DNA from: Sphaerosporella brunnea
Lineage: Eukaryota; Ascomycota; Pezizomycetes; Pezizales; Pyronemataceae
Reading direction: 5' to 3'
Assembly (NCBI GenBank): GCA_008704415.1
Contig: VXIS01000184.1
Span: forward strand, 1 to 64,000
Length of the DNA stretch: 64,000 nt
Shown: positions 41,692-50,910 of the stretch, one piece after another
Position numbering within the stretch: the stretch's first letter is position 1
Layout: every line of letters starts with the position of its first letter
The notes under the pieces: generated by a model
What the model was told of the DNA's origin: nothing
What the model saw: the letters and a program-made list of their open reading frames with translations, nothing else
Database searches by the model: none
Program-made: the position numbers and the translations under genes

Positions 41692-42849
41692 CTAGACGTT
41701 TCCCGACTGGTTGTTGGTCGGGAGGGGAGTGAGCGTGGTAGTCGTATTGGTGGCGGCGGCTCGGAGGTGGGCCGGCTTATTGGGGCAGGTCGCAGCCAAG
41801 TGCCCGTGGCCGCCGCAGTAGAGACAGCGACCCTCGGCAAGCCGGGCAGCTCGTTTCTGGGGTGTGATCTTGCGGCGATTGGCGGAAAGGTCCATGGGTG
41901 TAGGTACGGGCTGCGTAGTATCAGGTTGAGGCTGGGGGGCCGAAGTGGGAGCGAAGGTTCCTTGAGGCGTGCGGGGTCGTTGTGGAGTAGTGACCGGATG
42001 GTGACTGGCGTTGCGGGAGGTTGAAGACGAAGTGCTAGACCGGAGTTTGCGGAGGTGCTCAACGGCACGGATTTGGGAGTCAAGACATTGGCACAGGTTG
42101 ACAAAGTCGTTAAGGTTGGTGGGATTCGGGGTGCCGATGAGCTTCTCGAGGATTTCGATTGAGAGTCCATGCCGGAGGGCATCCATGGTGGCACGTTGAT
42201 CCCAATCCAAATCGGAGACCAGCCTGGAGAACTCGGCGTAGTATAGCAAAAATTCCTTGTTGCCTTGTTGAAGGGTTTGGAGCTTGTGACGAGCTGTGGC
42301 GGCGCGGTCCGGGTCACCGAAGGCAGTCTGAAGGACGCTGATGACGTCTTCAACATCGTCGAGTCCTGTAATCGTGCTATTATCGCGAATGTAGGGGGGG
42401 AGTTGTTCCATGGCACGGCCTTCGCATCGGTTGATGGCATAGGACAACCGTAGCTGGGGGGTTGGGAAGCGTGTGGTGTCTGCGAACAGCTTGAGACGGA
42501 GCTGGGCGACAAATGACCGAAGCTTATCCCGGGTGCCGTCGAACATAGGCGCGTCCGGGAGCTTGTCACCTCGTGCTCCATGGTTCTCCGGTGCCGGCTG
42601 GCCCAGGAGGCGGGTGATGATTTCTCGTTGACGGGCCAGTTCTTGCTCGGCAGCGTCAGCTCGAGCGGTTTCTTCGGCCAAGGTAAGGTCGTCGTCCGTG
42701 GGTGCAGGTGTATAGTCAGGGGTGCTGAGGACTTCGGTGCAGATTCTGTGGATATAGTCGAGAGGGTCGTTGTTTTCAAGATCGGTGAGAGCGCTGGCAG
42801 CCACGAGGCGTGCCCAGAGGTCGTCGGAGATAGCTTTGTATATCGGCAT
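41692..42849 (-). CDS. gag: Gypsy gag, 385 aa, intact, CCHC knuckle
   Basis: This is the structural capsid/nucleocapsid protein of a Ty3/Gypsy element. The start MPIYKAISDDLW is set just after the LTR leader. Upstream Met codons lie within the LTR. Residues about 110-250 form the retrotransposon gag capsid domain (DKLRSFVAQLRLKL, YYAEFSRLVSDLDWDQ, LRHGLSIEILEKL). A basic linker follows, and one zinc knuckle CLYCGGHGHLAATC near residue 350. The frame has no stop or shift. It ends at NNQSGNV about 105 bp before the next LTR, so there is no pol. If expressed, it would need protease, RT and integrase from another element. Confidence 0.85.
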   Translation of the reverse strand: MPIYKAISDDLWARLVAASALTDLENNDPLDYIHRICTEVLSTPDYTPAPTDDDLTLAEETARADAAEQELARQREIITRLLGQPAPENHGARGDKLPDAPMFDGTRDKLRSFVAQLRLKLFADTTRFPTPQLRLSYAINRCEGRAMEQLPPYIRDNSTITGLDDVEDVISVLQTAFGDPDRAATARHKLQTLQQGNKEFLLYYAEFSRLVSDLDWDQRATMDALRHGLSIEILEKLIGTPNPTNLNDFVNLCQCLDSQIRAVEHLRKLRSSTSSSTSRNASHHPVTTPQRPRTPQGTFAPTSAPQPQPDTTQPVPTPMDLSANRRKITPQKRAARLAEGRCLYCGGHGHLAATCPNKPAHLRAAATNTTTTLTPLPTNNQSGNV

Positions 42850-42859
42850 GATGTGTCGA

Positions 42860-43195
42860 GGTCGGGAGCAGGAGCAGGAGCTACGTAGGTTGGAGATAGT
42901 TCGACAGAACGTACTGTAACAGGACAGGGGCGAGGAAACGTCCAAGGTGCGTAGCTTTCGAGGCAAGGACCGGAGGCAGGAGGACAAGGACAAGAGGCAG
43001 AAGAAGACGAGACAAGACAAGGTGGTTCAAGGTTACTAGGTTCGCTAGTATACAAGACGTTCTGTAAAGAAGAAAAGAAGAAAAGAAACAAAAACAAGTG
43101 AAACCTCGCTATTTATGCTTTCCCGTCACGTGACCGCGCGTCACGTGACAACCTAACCCTAGCGCCGAGCCACCCCTTAACCTTGAGCCGTGACA
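42860..43195 (-). repeat. Gypsy LTR, outer (5' of the gag-only unit)
   Basis: It begins TGTCACGGCTCAAGG on the minus strand. U3 contains TCACGTGA twice and a TATA-like CATAAATA. The inner boundary is approximate because every copy is followed by the gag leader. Confidence 0.75.
43125..43149. promoter_or_regulatory. Twin CACGTG (E-box) palindromes in the Gypsy LTR
   Basis: TCACGTGACCGCGCGTCACG followed by TGA gives two TCACGTGA sites 15 bp apart, upstream of the TATA-like box. The same pair occurs at 41515-41539. In fungi such sites bind bHLH factors of the Cbf1/Pho4 type. Binding here is inferred. Confidence 0.5.
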
Positions 43196-43560
43196 GCGAT
43201 CACGACGGGTGCGGCGCGGCGGCTAGCCATGCATTTATCATTCCTGCGGCCAAGCCGGTAGACAATGGGAAGCAAAAGCAAGCGGAACCCACCCCGGCAA
43301 AGAAGAAGCCGGAGGTGGTGGACAAGGGGAAGGGGAAAGCAAAGCCGGAGGCGGTGGATAAGGGGAAAGGGAAAGGAAACACGTCGGAGGAGGAGGAAGA
43401 AGCGGTAGAGTATGCGTGGGCCCATTTCAACGAGATGAATGCGCCGCCGCCGGCGAAGAAGGGGAAGGGGAAGGAGAAGGAGAAGGAGGAGAGGAACGAG
43501 GAGAGAGGGATGAAGGGTGGTAAGGCACCTGCGCCGAGGAAGGGGAGTGGGAGGCGGTAG
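43196..43560 (+). pseudogene. 3' part of a gene cut by the Gypsy complex
   Basis: The frame is open from the LTR edge for about 120 codons. It gives a Lys/Glu-rich low-complexity protein with a repeated block (EVVDKGKGKAKPE, EAVDKGKGKGNTSEEEEE), one ordered-looking segment (VEYAWAHFNEMN) and a basic tail ending RKGSGRR. The ATG inside the LTR is not native. The missing 5' part should lie on the other side of the insertion, but 40029-40185 could not be shown to be that part. The family is not recognised. The composition suggests a nuclear or nucleolar protein. Confidence 0.45.
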
Positions 43561-44099
43561 ACGGGCACCGAGATGTTTCCATTTGAATTTTGCTGTTTGT
43601 TATCGGTGCTGGACGGAGTTTGAATTGTGAGAATAGAATCGTGATGCTGTGAAACGTTTACCGTGATTCGTGGATCAGGGTTCGCGGGCACGTAAACTCC
43701 GATGACGCGCCGGAGGGTATAGCATGACAGGGAGCATGAGCGCAGGAGTATGGGGATTCTGTTTTCTGTAAGCGCAATATATATGCAGCACGCGCATCGT
43801 GATGGCCGAGATTAGCTGAACATATGCTTTTCCGTGATGAACGCCGTAGCTATGAACCAATTGCACACTGTTCACCTATGGATAATACAATAAATCCCCG
43901 CCTGCCTTCCTTGCCCCCGAAACGCAAAGACCCCCGGACCCAAAGACCCAAAACCCCAGAGACCGAAAGGCCAAAAACCTTGCACACCAAAAACACCCGC
44001 ACACCGGTAAAAATAAATGCAACAACGCCATGAGGACGTAGCCTGGAGACCCGAAAAGGGAAAACAAAAGGAAGAAAAAAAGAAAAAAAACACACCCCA
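43561..44099. other. No supported gene
   Basis: AT-richer intergenic sequence between two gene-like frames. 43915-43990 has a short CCAAAGACC/CCAAAAACC repeat. Confidence 0.4.
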
Positions 44100-44541
44100 C
44101 TACAGCATATCCGGGTCAAATGATTCATAGATTTTCCGCTTCACCTCCATTTCCTCGGGGTGGTTGAAGATCGCCACGTCAAACGCGGGACTGGTAGGCG
44201 CGGATGGGGGGTCGGGTGTGGCTGCCGACCGCCCGGAATCATCGGGGTTCGGGTTGTTGTCGTCCACGATGATGTCAGCGTCGACGTTGAAGGAAAGCGA
44301 GGGACTTCGCGTTTTGGCGGCGATGCGGGTGTGGCGACCGTTGCCAGCCTGGGTGGCGGCATTGATCGGAAGTGAGGGACTTCGCGTTTTGACGGTGATG
44401 CGGGTTTGATGAGTGTCCGAAGCCTCGATCGCGGCATGGGTGGCAGCCTCGACGGGAGACTCGGAATCCTCGGCGCTCGGGTCCTCGTTCATGACGATGT
44501 CGCTGTCGACGTTGATTGAAATTGAGGGACATAGCTCCCAT
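44100..44541 (-). CDS. C-terminal continuation of the 44489-45190 gene in another frame
   Basis: The frame is open from about 44570 and holds three related blocks: CPSISINVDSDIV-MNEDPSAEDSE, TRSPSLPINAATQAGNGRHT and TRSPSLSFNVDADIIVDDNN. The first block lies upstream of the ATG at 44492, so the repeat itself shows that coding continues across the overlap with the preceding frame. The end is FDPDML. It is acidic and Ser-rich, without a known domain. It may be a second exon or a frame-shifted tail of the same gene. A frameshift is favoured because no good intron borders are seen. Confidence 0.5.
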
Positions 44542-45190
44542 CGGCGGAGGAATACAGCGCTTCATCGTAGGTATAAACGATCTGCTTGGTACTTCTCAAC
44601 CTGGTGGGGGTCAACTCCTCGTCGTTCAGCGGTTTCCTAGGCCGGCGCTTCGGCGTCACCCGTTCCTCGTGCTCGTGCTGCTGCCACTTGATCGCATCGC
44701 CGCCGCCCTTGCCCTTGGAAGTGCTCGCGATGCCGACGGCGACCCAAGCTCGCTTATCGTAATCCTTGGACACGACGCCGGCCAGGCGCAACGCTTCAGC
44801 CTCGCCGTGCTCGGCGATCAGCCGCTGCCAAAGCTTCCGCGCTTCGAGCAATGCCAGGCCGGTTTTCCCTCTGTCGTGGACATCCGGATGCAGCGTGATC
44901 AGCGGCGTGTCGCAGTGGCCGCAGCGCAGGGTCACATAGTATGCCTCGTCAGCGGGGATCGCAACGCACTGGAAGCCGCTCAGATAGCGGATCCAGGTGG
45001 CGTAGGATTGCGCGGCCTGAGCCGAGCGCGTGTGCAGCTTGCGGAGCTCCGTCTGGGGGCACGGCGGCGGAGGGTAGTCGGGGCGGAGCGTGGCGGGGTC
45101 GACGAAGACGCGGGCGTGGGGGGCGTGGCACCTGCGGTAGGGGCAGCCGAAGGGGGTCATCGACGGCGGCGAGGCGGGAGCGACGGTCAT
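44489..45190 (-). CDS. Hypothetical protein, 233 aa, Cys/His-containing
   Basis: Not recognised. The start MTVAPASPPSMTPFG at 45190 is chosen because the longer frame upstream is low-complexity. Cysteine pairs lie in FGCPYRRCHAPH (residues about 15-25) and LRCGHCDTPL (about 93-102), possibly a zinc site. An ordered middle follows (LLEARKLWQRLIAEHGEAEA, RAWVAVGIAST). The C-terminal third is basic (KRRPRKPLNDEE) and ends with DEALYSS, a peptide also in the 5011-5550 protein. Codon structure and composition look like a real host or domesticated gene. The tail overlaps the 44100-44541 frame. Confidence 0.55.
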   Translation of the reverse strand: MTVAPASPPSMTPFGCPYRRCHAPHARVFVDPATLRPDYPPPPCPQTELRKLHTRSAQAAQSYATWIRYLSGFQCVAIPADEAYYVTLRCGHCDTPLITLHPDVHDRGKTGLALLEARKLWQRLIAEHGEAEALRLAGVVSKDYDKRAWVAVGIASTSKGKGGGDAIKWQQHEHEERVTPKRRPRKPLNDEELTPTRLRSTKQIVYTYDEALYSSADGSYVPQFQSTSTATSS

Positions 45191-45338
45191 GGGCGTGAGG
45201 ACGGGATAGACCGAAGATAGGATGAGGGATGATCGCGGGAGGGAATTATTCTCTGCGAATTGGTGGATGTTGTTGTTGCTTAGGTAATCGTGTTGTCGAT
45301 GTTTGTTTACATGGCAACGGCAACGGCAGCGGCTGCCG
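45191..45338. other. Short upstream region of the 45190 gene
   Basis: The region contains an imperfect ATGGCAACGGCAACGGCAGC repeat beside the TIR element. No promoter element is recognised. Confidence 0.3.
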
Positions 45339-45340
45339 TA

Positions 45341-46281
45341 GCAACGGCCGCGACGCGTCAATTTGTCGCTTCAAGCCACGCCGCAGCCACTCCACAGCCA
45401 CACCACAGCCATACAATGAAAAAATGTGGCGAGCCCAGGACACCCAAATCGATGGTGTAGAGTTGATTCCCCGTGTCCATTTCGCCGCAACTCCACGGTT
45501 GTCGAGACACAAGCACCGTGCTAATTTCGGGGCCACATCGACTGCCACCAGCCACCTGTGGTGCAAAACAGGTCACCGACCGACCGCAGCCTACCCAGTT
45601 TGTACCCAGTGTCTCTGCGTGACAGACATGCCGTCAAAACATCGCGAAACTCTCGGAGGACTTCAAGCTATGATTTCTCTACGTTCCCACCAATTTTCAG
45701 CGTGAGTGGAGGTGCCGTAGCTGCTCAGAAACCCAAAGCCGACCCTGACAGCCGCACCGCGACTCCACAAAAACCGCGCCGTTGAGCACGCCGAAAGCCT
45801 CCAAACATAGCAAACCACGGTCTTCCGAGAAGCTCCAAACGTCTCGAGCTCGTTGTTGTCGGTGTCGGTGGAGACGGTAGGGGGGTCGTGGATTCTGCGG
45901 GAATGACTTGGCGGGCGACGACGCGGCGACTGTGTATGTATCTGAGCGCGCTGGGTTTTTTCCGCTGAAAATGAAACCTGGCGGCCTATCAGACCGAAAA
46001 ATATTTCCACAATATCCTGGAATTCCACAAGATTTGACGGTCTGTAAAGTAAGTAGAGAAACACGGTCTCCCGAGCCATTGCAAGCCATCACCCCCATTT
46101 GTTCTCCACATCCAGGACTGCTGCAACGGAAAAAAAAAAAAACGGCAGGAACAATCAATACACTGTTTTTGTTAGGGTATCTGGAAGCTCATCGCACAGT
46201 TTTTATTGCTATGTGGTTGTGGTTGCGGTGTGGCTTCGTTGCGTTTGTTTTCATGAAATGCGAACGCGTCGCCGCCGTTGC
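45341..46281. mobile_element. TIR element without coding capacity (MITE-like), TA-flanked
   Basis: The left end GCAACGGCCGCGACGCGT and the right end (minus strand) GCAACGGCGGCGACGCGT are inverted repeats. Similarity continues through AAGCCAC-CCGCA-CCAC and ends in a AT-rich block with A5-7, about 90-110 bp in all. Both ends are flanked by TA (45339-45340, 46282-46283). The 940-bp interior has no transposase motif. A Tc1/mariner-type non-autonomous element fits. The TA could also be chance. Confidence 0.5.
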
Positions 46282-46321
46282 TATGGCGCCAGTATAATCA
46301 TGGCCACGCGAAACACCCCCC

Positions 46322-46322
<1 letters not shown>

Positions 46323-46353
<31 letters not shown>
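46323..46353 (+). repeat. A homopolymer (31)
   Basis: It is followed within 125 bp by a C run (46475-46488). Both lie just right of the TIR element. Confidence 0.95.
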
Positions 46354-46356
<3 letters not shown>

Positions 46357-46474
46357 GCAAGCCACAGATACGGGCTGCACACACACACTCCACTTTTGAC
46401 GACCAAAATTGACAAAATAATCCAAAAATCTAAAAACAAACAAACAGTCAATAAAACCCATCCCAAACAACCGT

Positions 46475-46488
46475 CCCCCCCCCCCCCC
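46475..46488 (+). repeat. C homopolymer (14)
   Basis: Uninterrupted C run in an AT-rich context. Confidence 0.95.
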
Positions 46489-46878
46489 ACCTGCCAATAA
46501 CCGGCGAAGAATTATATTATTTCCCCCCATTTTCCGCGATTTTTTTCTGGTCATTTTCCGACGTGTTTTTTTGCAATTTTGTAATGATGTTGTCGCCTTT
46601 GCCGCATTGTTCGGTCTGCATTACAGACTTGTTTGTGTGCGTGGATTATAATATTGGCTTCCGTGGTGATGGCGGGAACTAAGATGCGTTTTATAGAGCG
46701 AAGCTCGGATATAGGAGGGGAAAACGCGTGGAGTTGGTTGGGGAGAAAATGCGTGCGCAATGCTATCCTATCCGCAATAGAATGACAGCAGATGGCGGGT
46801 GGACTTCCACGCGGCCGATGGGAACAGCAAAAGGAGGCGGGGGGGGGGAGGTGGTATTCACGTGAGTGATCGCGGGTA

Positions 46879-47150
46879 TGGTTGGCGACACTATAAACGC
46901 TCACCACGAGCGCCAATTTTTATTCCGGAATGAGAAATAAAGCAATCACGACGTACAAGACGATTTTCTGTAGCCATTCATCCGCTGAACACAGAATCGT
47001 CTCCTGCAGGAGGAAACGCCTCCTCGTTGTGGTGTAATAAACTTTGGTGCTTTTTGTGGGGGCAGGCTTGGCCATAATTTGTATGGGCATTGAGGCTCCG
47101 AACTTGCACCCATTAGCGGGGCTGGTGAGTGTTTATGGTGTCGCCAACCA
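46879..47150. mobile_element. Short TIR element (MITE), 272 bp, TA duplication
   Basis: Left TIR TGGTTGGCGACACTATAAAC, continuing GCTCACCA. Right TIR on the minus strand is TGGTTGGCGACACCATAAAC, continuing ACTCACCA. That is about 26 of 28 identical. TA flanks both ends (46877-46878, 47151-47152). There is no coding capacity. It fits a Tc1/mariner-type MITE. Confidence 0.8.
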
Positions 47151-47222
47151 TATTTTAAAGGCTTTTGAATTTCGGTGGCGGGTGGTGAGCTAGTTATTAT
47201 CATCGATAAAGTCAGTAGTCAG

Positions 47223-47609
47223 TCAGTAAACGTACATATCTCCAGTTACGGATTTTGAACGCGGCCCGCACCACCAGCTGATCGATTTGTCCAAGGCTTC
47301 ATTGGCCGATCGTTGAAAGCGACCGGAACCGCGCCAGCTCTCGTCGAGACGCATCAGGAAACGGGGTCGTGCGCGATCTCGAGGCGTTGAAGGTGCAAAG
47401 GACAGGAGTCGACGTGTCTCGGCCGAGGTCAGCCTTGTCAGCGGGACTCTGACAGCGTCGGGGAGATGCTGAATGAAATGTCGATCCGGCCGTTCGGACG
47501 GGTAAGGTGGTGCTGCGTGATGCGTGGTTCGTGGTGTCGGTTTCTGGTGGAGTCGGGGCAACATGTTGTTTGGTTGCGTAGAAGTGCCGCACGGCGATGC
47601 GGCTCTCAC
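47223..47609 (-). CDS. Hypothetical ORF, 128 codons
   Basis: Not recognised. It is Arg/Pro/Ser-rich in its N-terminal half. The C-terminal half (LMRLDESWRGSGRFQRSANE, WWCGPRSKSVTGDMYVY) looks less random. A competing overlapping frame (47299-47634) exists on the same strand. Low confidence. Confidence 0.2.
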   Translation of the reverse strand: MRAASPCGTSTQPNNMLPRLHQKPTPRTTHHAAPPYPSERPDRHFIQHLPDAVRVPLTRLTSAETRRLLSFAPSTPRDRARPRFLMRLDESWRGSGRFQRSANEALDKSISWWCGPRSKSVTGDMYVY

Positions 47610-49227
47610 GTGGCGCTGAGTGAGTAAGCAGCAAACTGGTGCGGGGTAAATACAGCGACGGTTTGGGCGCGATTATATAAGCAAGTGGGACTGCTGAAAG
47701 AGCGGATCATCGTTGTCACTCGACGTCGGAGTGCCGAGTGCTGCGTCATGACGCGCACAAAGACCGTTTGAAGGAAGAAGACCTGCGTTTCGGTGAGCAA
47801 CCCTCCCAGTGCGCCAGTGTACGCCGGTCAAGAATGGATCGCCCCACCACTCCCGCCAGTGAAGAAAGGGCCTGAGACTTGGCCGGGAGCGGCGGTCAGC
47901 TTACCAGATGTAATTCTCTCAAACGGCAAACGGTTAGCCACGTTTCAAGAGGTTGCCGGTAACCTATATATTTCTCTAAGTACGCCCATGTGCGTTGGGG
48001 GTGATGCTGGCGACAGATCTGAGAAACTGGTGGTTCCGGGGGTGCGCTCCTCCAAACTGAATGCCTGCGGTGAAAGCGAAAGCCAGCCAATATTTGTACG
48101 CCTCATGTTGTGCGTAAAAGGAACTCCAAACTCCATCCAGTCGCAATGGCAGGTCTCACCGAGTACAGGTCCGCAGGTTCATCGCTCAGAGGGGTGGGGT
48201 TGCGTCGGGTCAGCTCAGACGTCCGCCGCGGACATCCTACGCAGAGGAGACAGAGTCCTGGAATATACAATTTGACAATCAATCCAGGCACGGCACTGTA
48301 TTTTATACTATTAGCAGGTGCTTATCAAACAGGAGACAACAACGGCCGCGTTTCGTGCCCCGCGCGATATACATCACCGGCGATTGACGTCCTTCACCTC
48401 GCCAATTCAATGGAATAACCGTCGGCACAAAATAAAGTGCATTCTATACATTGTGGAATGCCTCCACAGCTGTTTTGGCCTTCGTACACTCGGTTCCTAT
48501 TTCGCTCCACCCGACCATTTCTCCTTTCAACGATCAAGAACGTTCACCACCAATAAAGCACACATCAGGCACCGAAACAGGAAAGGAGCGGTACACACCT
48601 GTTACAGCTCTCAACTACGGCCATTGCCGAGATATGGTGGACAGTTTACGGCTGAGTGGACAGCTCCTACAGGAGCAGTTGAGCGCAATAGCGTTGCGGT
48701 CGGGAAACGAGTGACGTTCTGTGACCTGATTCTCCTTACCCCATTCTTGGTCACTGCCAGTGGCGCCATAATAGATAACCGACTCAGCCGATCTGCGCCG
48801 CGGTGGTTTTGGGCGTCACCGGCATCAAGTCTGCTGATGAACTGCATGGACTTAGACAAGTAGCGACAGTGTTGACCGCGGACCACCGTTTGACCAGTCC
48901 TCGACGACATCATGGGGTCGCCAATAGGTGCCCCACCAACGGAGTGGGCGCTATGCTGCAACGGTGCGGATGACGGACGGAACGAACACAGGATATTGAC
49001 CACGGCAATATGGTGTTGAATTCTCACAACGGTTGCATGACTGGTCCATGATGACAAAGGGGTGCTCGATAAGCTTTCACAACGGCACCGCTCAACAACG
49101 AACGGGACCAGGAAGGCGGAACAACGGAGCCTATTGGGAACCACTAATCTGTTTCATTCGTACCAGGACTTTGAATGAATCTGGACTCGTTTGGTCCAAG
49201 GATCAATTTGTCGGTTGTTTCTATTTC
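47610..49227. other. No supported gene
   Basis: Competing frames up to about 180 codons on both strands, none with motifs. Confidence 0.4.
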
Positions 49228-49380
49228 TGGTCGGGGGCGGTCTTGCTCAGGCTTTCGCCGCTGGTCTTGCTCAGGCTTTCGCCAGTGGTCTTGCTCAAGC
49301 CTCGCCGCCGGTCTTGCTCAGGCTTTCGCCGGTGGTCTTGCTCAAGCTTCGCCGCCGGTCTGGCTCCAGCTCCAGCCGGA
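49228..49380 (+). repeat. 24-bp minisatellite
   Basis: Six units of GGTCTTGCTCAGGCTTTCGC plus CGCT, 23-24 bp long with small changes. One plus frame reads GLAQAFAAGLAQAFASGLAQ. It ends about 590 bp upstream of the 49972 gene. Confidence 0.9.
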
Positions 49381-49971
49381 GGACCAGGCCCCACCGTTCC
49401 GCCGGCCTCCGCCCTCTTAAGTAGCTGTGTTTCTGCCGCTCTGCTTGCTCATAGCTACTACCATAACACGAGGCCATTCTCCAAGCTGGGGGATTATAAA
49501 TTAGACTTTCGGGGTCGGGTAAAATGTCAAAAACGCTGTCAAGTGGTGTGCGACCGTACGTCACTGCGCTCCGTGGACTTCATCCAGCCGGAACATCTGA
49601 CAGCCTCCGTGCCGCAAAAGTACCCGCAAACAGTCCGCCAGCTTCCCGCTCCCAGCGAATCTACCAGCGAGTCCACCAACCGTCCGCTCCCCAGCCGCTA
49701 GTAGCTGTAAGTTAGTTCCGTCTTCTGGCCAAAATCAACATCTTTTGTTTCCAACACAATCAATCCGCACCACAATTCATCCCATCCCACACCTCAATCG
49801 ATCGCACGCCGCGATCCATCCCACACTACACCTCCCCCATCACGGCAATGTTGTAGGACGTACTTAGGGTTTGTTGTGAGTCAAGCCCGGAGGGCAACCT
49901 TGAGCTTCAACCTCGAGCATTTAGATAGATCTTCGCTCCATCTCAATCAGACTTCACGTTCGACACATCAA

Positions 49972-50910
49972 ATGTCGCTATCTAAACTATACGCGAAGTT
50001 CCAGCTCCCCGCCCCGCGCGCAACGGACGAGAAGATTCATATCCGGATGGCCAATTTTATCTGCGGAAACGGCTGGTACCGGGCGTACCACCCCCACCAC
50101 AATGGCACTGCGCCGCAGTGGGCGGCGGTACTCACGGAGGCGTACAACGAGGTGAATATTTTCGAGAAGCTCCCAGGCCTCTATCGGGAGGGAGTGCACG
50201 CCGTCGTCAAGGAAAACCACCTTTGGGTGTTCGGGAAAGCCATGGTTGCGCTGGGGATGGTCTCCGTCCGGAACCACGGAATTCCGGACGTAGACCCGTC
50301 CCCGCTCAACCTGGCGGTGGTTCTAGTCCTCCCTGTGACGCAGCATCAGCAGCAGTGGCAGCAGCGGCAGGACGCCCACTGGGCTGCCCAGCAGCAGTGG
50401 CAGCTCCAGCAGCAGGTTCGCCAGCAGAGACACGACGACCAGCTGCAGGCGACCACCAATGCCGTCGCGGCCATGCCTGAAAAAATCAGCAGCATCTTCG
50501 ACGAGAAGGTGCAGGAGCTTCTGGCCGCACGGCCGGAGAACGCTGACCACGCCCCGGACACCAGGTCGCCCCCCTCGCCCACAATGTCGGCTTCCCCGGC
50601 CACGATTGCGGCTTCCCCGCCCACATTGTCACCTTCCCCGGCCACAATGTCGCCTTCCCCGCGTCCGTTGTCTCCCACCGCGCGCGCCCAGTTGGCTGAC
50701 CCCGCCGACGAGAGGTTCCAGCCTTCTTCCCTACGCACCCAGTCGCTGTCTCCCGAGCCCGAGACCGTCCAGCCGTCTCCCGCACTCTACATTTCCTCCC
50801 CCCCGCTGGCCGAGACGCCTAGCCGCAAGCGCCGCCCGACGGCGGATGCTACCAACGGAATCGAGTTGCGGACCAACAAGCGCCGCCCAACGGCGCCGCC
50901 TCGCCGCTGA
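49972..50910 (+). CDS. Hypothetical protein, 312 aa, Gln-rich middle and Ser-Pro repeats
   Basis: Not recognised but the most gene-like frame on the right. Start MSLSKLYAKFQLP at 49972 is the first ATG; upstream open codons lack Met. Residues 1-115 form an ordered-looking domain (RMANFICGNGWYRAYH, WAAVLTEAYNEVNIFEKLPG, LWVFGKAMVALGMVS). Residues 118-150 are Gln-rich (HQQQWQQRQDAH, QQQWQLQQQVRQQ). Residues about 195-235 carry degenerate seven-residue repeats of SPATMS type, coded by 21-bp repeats. The tail has two basic clusters (SRKRRPT, NKRRPTAPPRR) that could act as nuclear localisation signals. A regulatory or nuclear protein is possible, but this is inference only. Confidence 0.6.
   Translation: MSLSKLYAKFQLPAPRATDEKIHIRMANFICGNGWYRAYHPHHNGTAPQWAAVLTEAYNEVNIFEKLPGLYREGVHAVVKENHLWVFGKAMVALGMVSVRNHGIPDVDPSPLNLAVVLVLPVTQHQQQWQQRQDAHWAAQQQWQLQQQVRQQRHDDQLQATTNAVAAMPEKISSIFDEKVQELLAARPENADHAPDTRSPPSPTMSASPATIAASPPTLSPSPATMSPSPRPLSPTARAQLADPADERFQPSSLRTQSLSPEPETVQPSPALYISSPPLAETPSRKRRPTADATNGIELRTNKRRPTAPPRR

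Larger units (their letters stand above)
40186..43195 (-). mobile_element. Ty3/Gypsy gag-only complex: LTR-gag-LTR-gag' plus inverted LTR
   Basis: Reading on the minus strand from 43195: LTR, gag (42849-41692), about 100 bp, a polypurine tract GTGGAGGAAAC, a second LTR (from 41585), then a second gag start (41239) truncated near 40573. There it is joined to an inverted copy (plus strand from 40186) of LTR plus the first ~13 gag codons. No protease, RT, RNase H or integrase sequence is present between gag and PPT. The two minus LTRs are nearly identical; the inverted one is more diverged. No target duplication frames the whole complex (CAAAC on the left, GCGAT on the right), as expected after rearrangement. 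Confidence 0.88.

Noticed and set aside
41410..43097. Long minus frames starting MFLFLFFFSSLQ over the LTR as real proteins (473 aa at 41676-43097, 321 aa at 40522-41487)
   Set aside because: They read the LTR and gag in the wrong frame; the gag frame with the CCHC knuckle is the real one.
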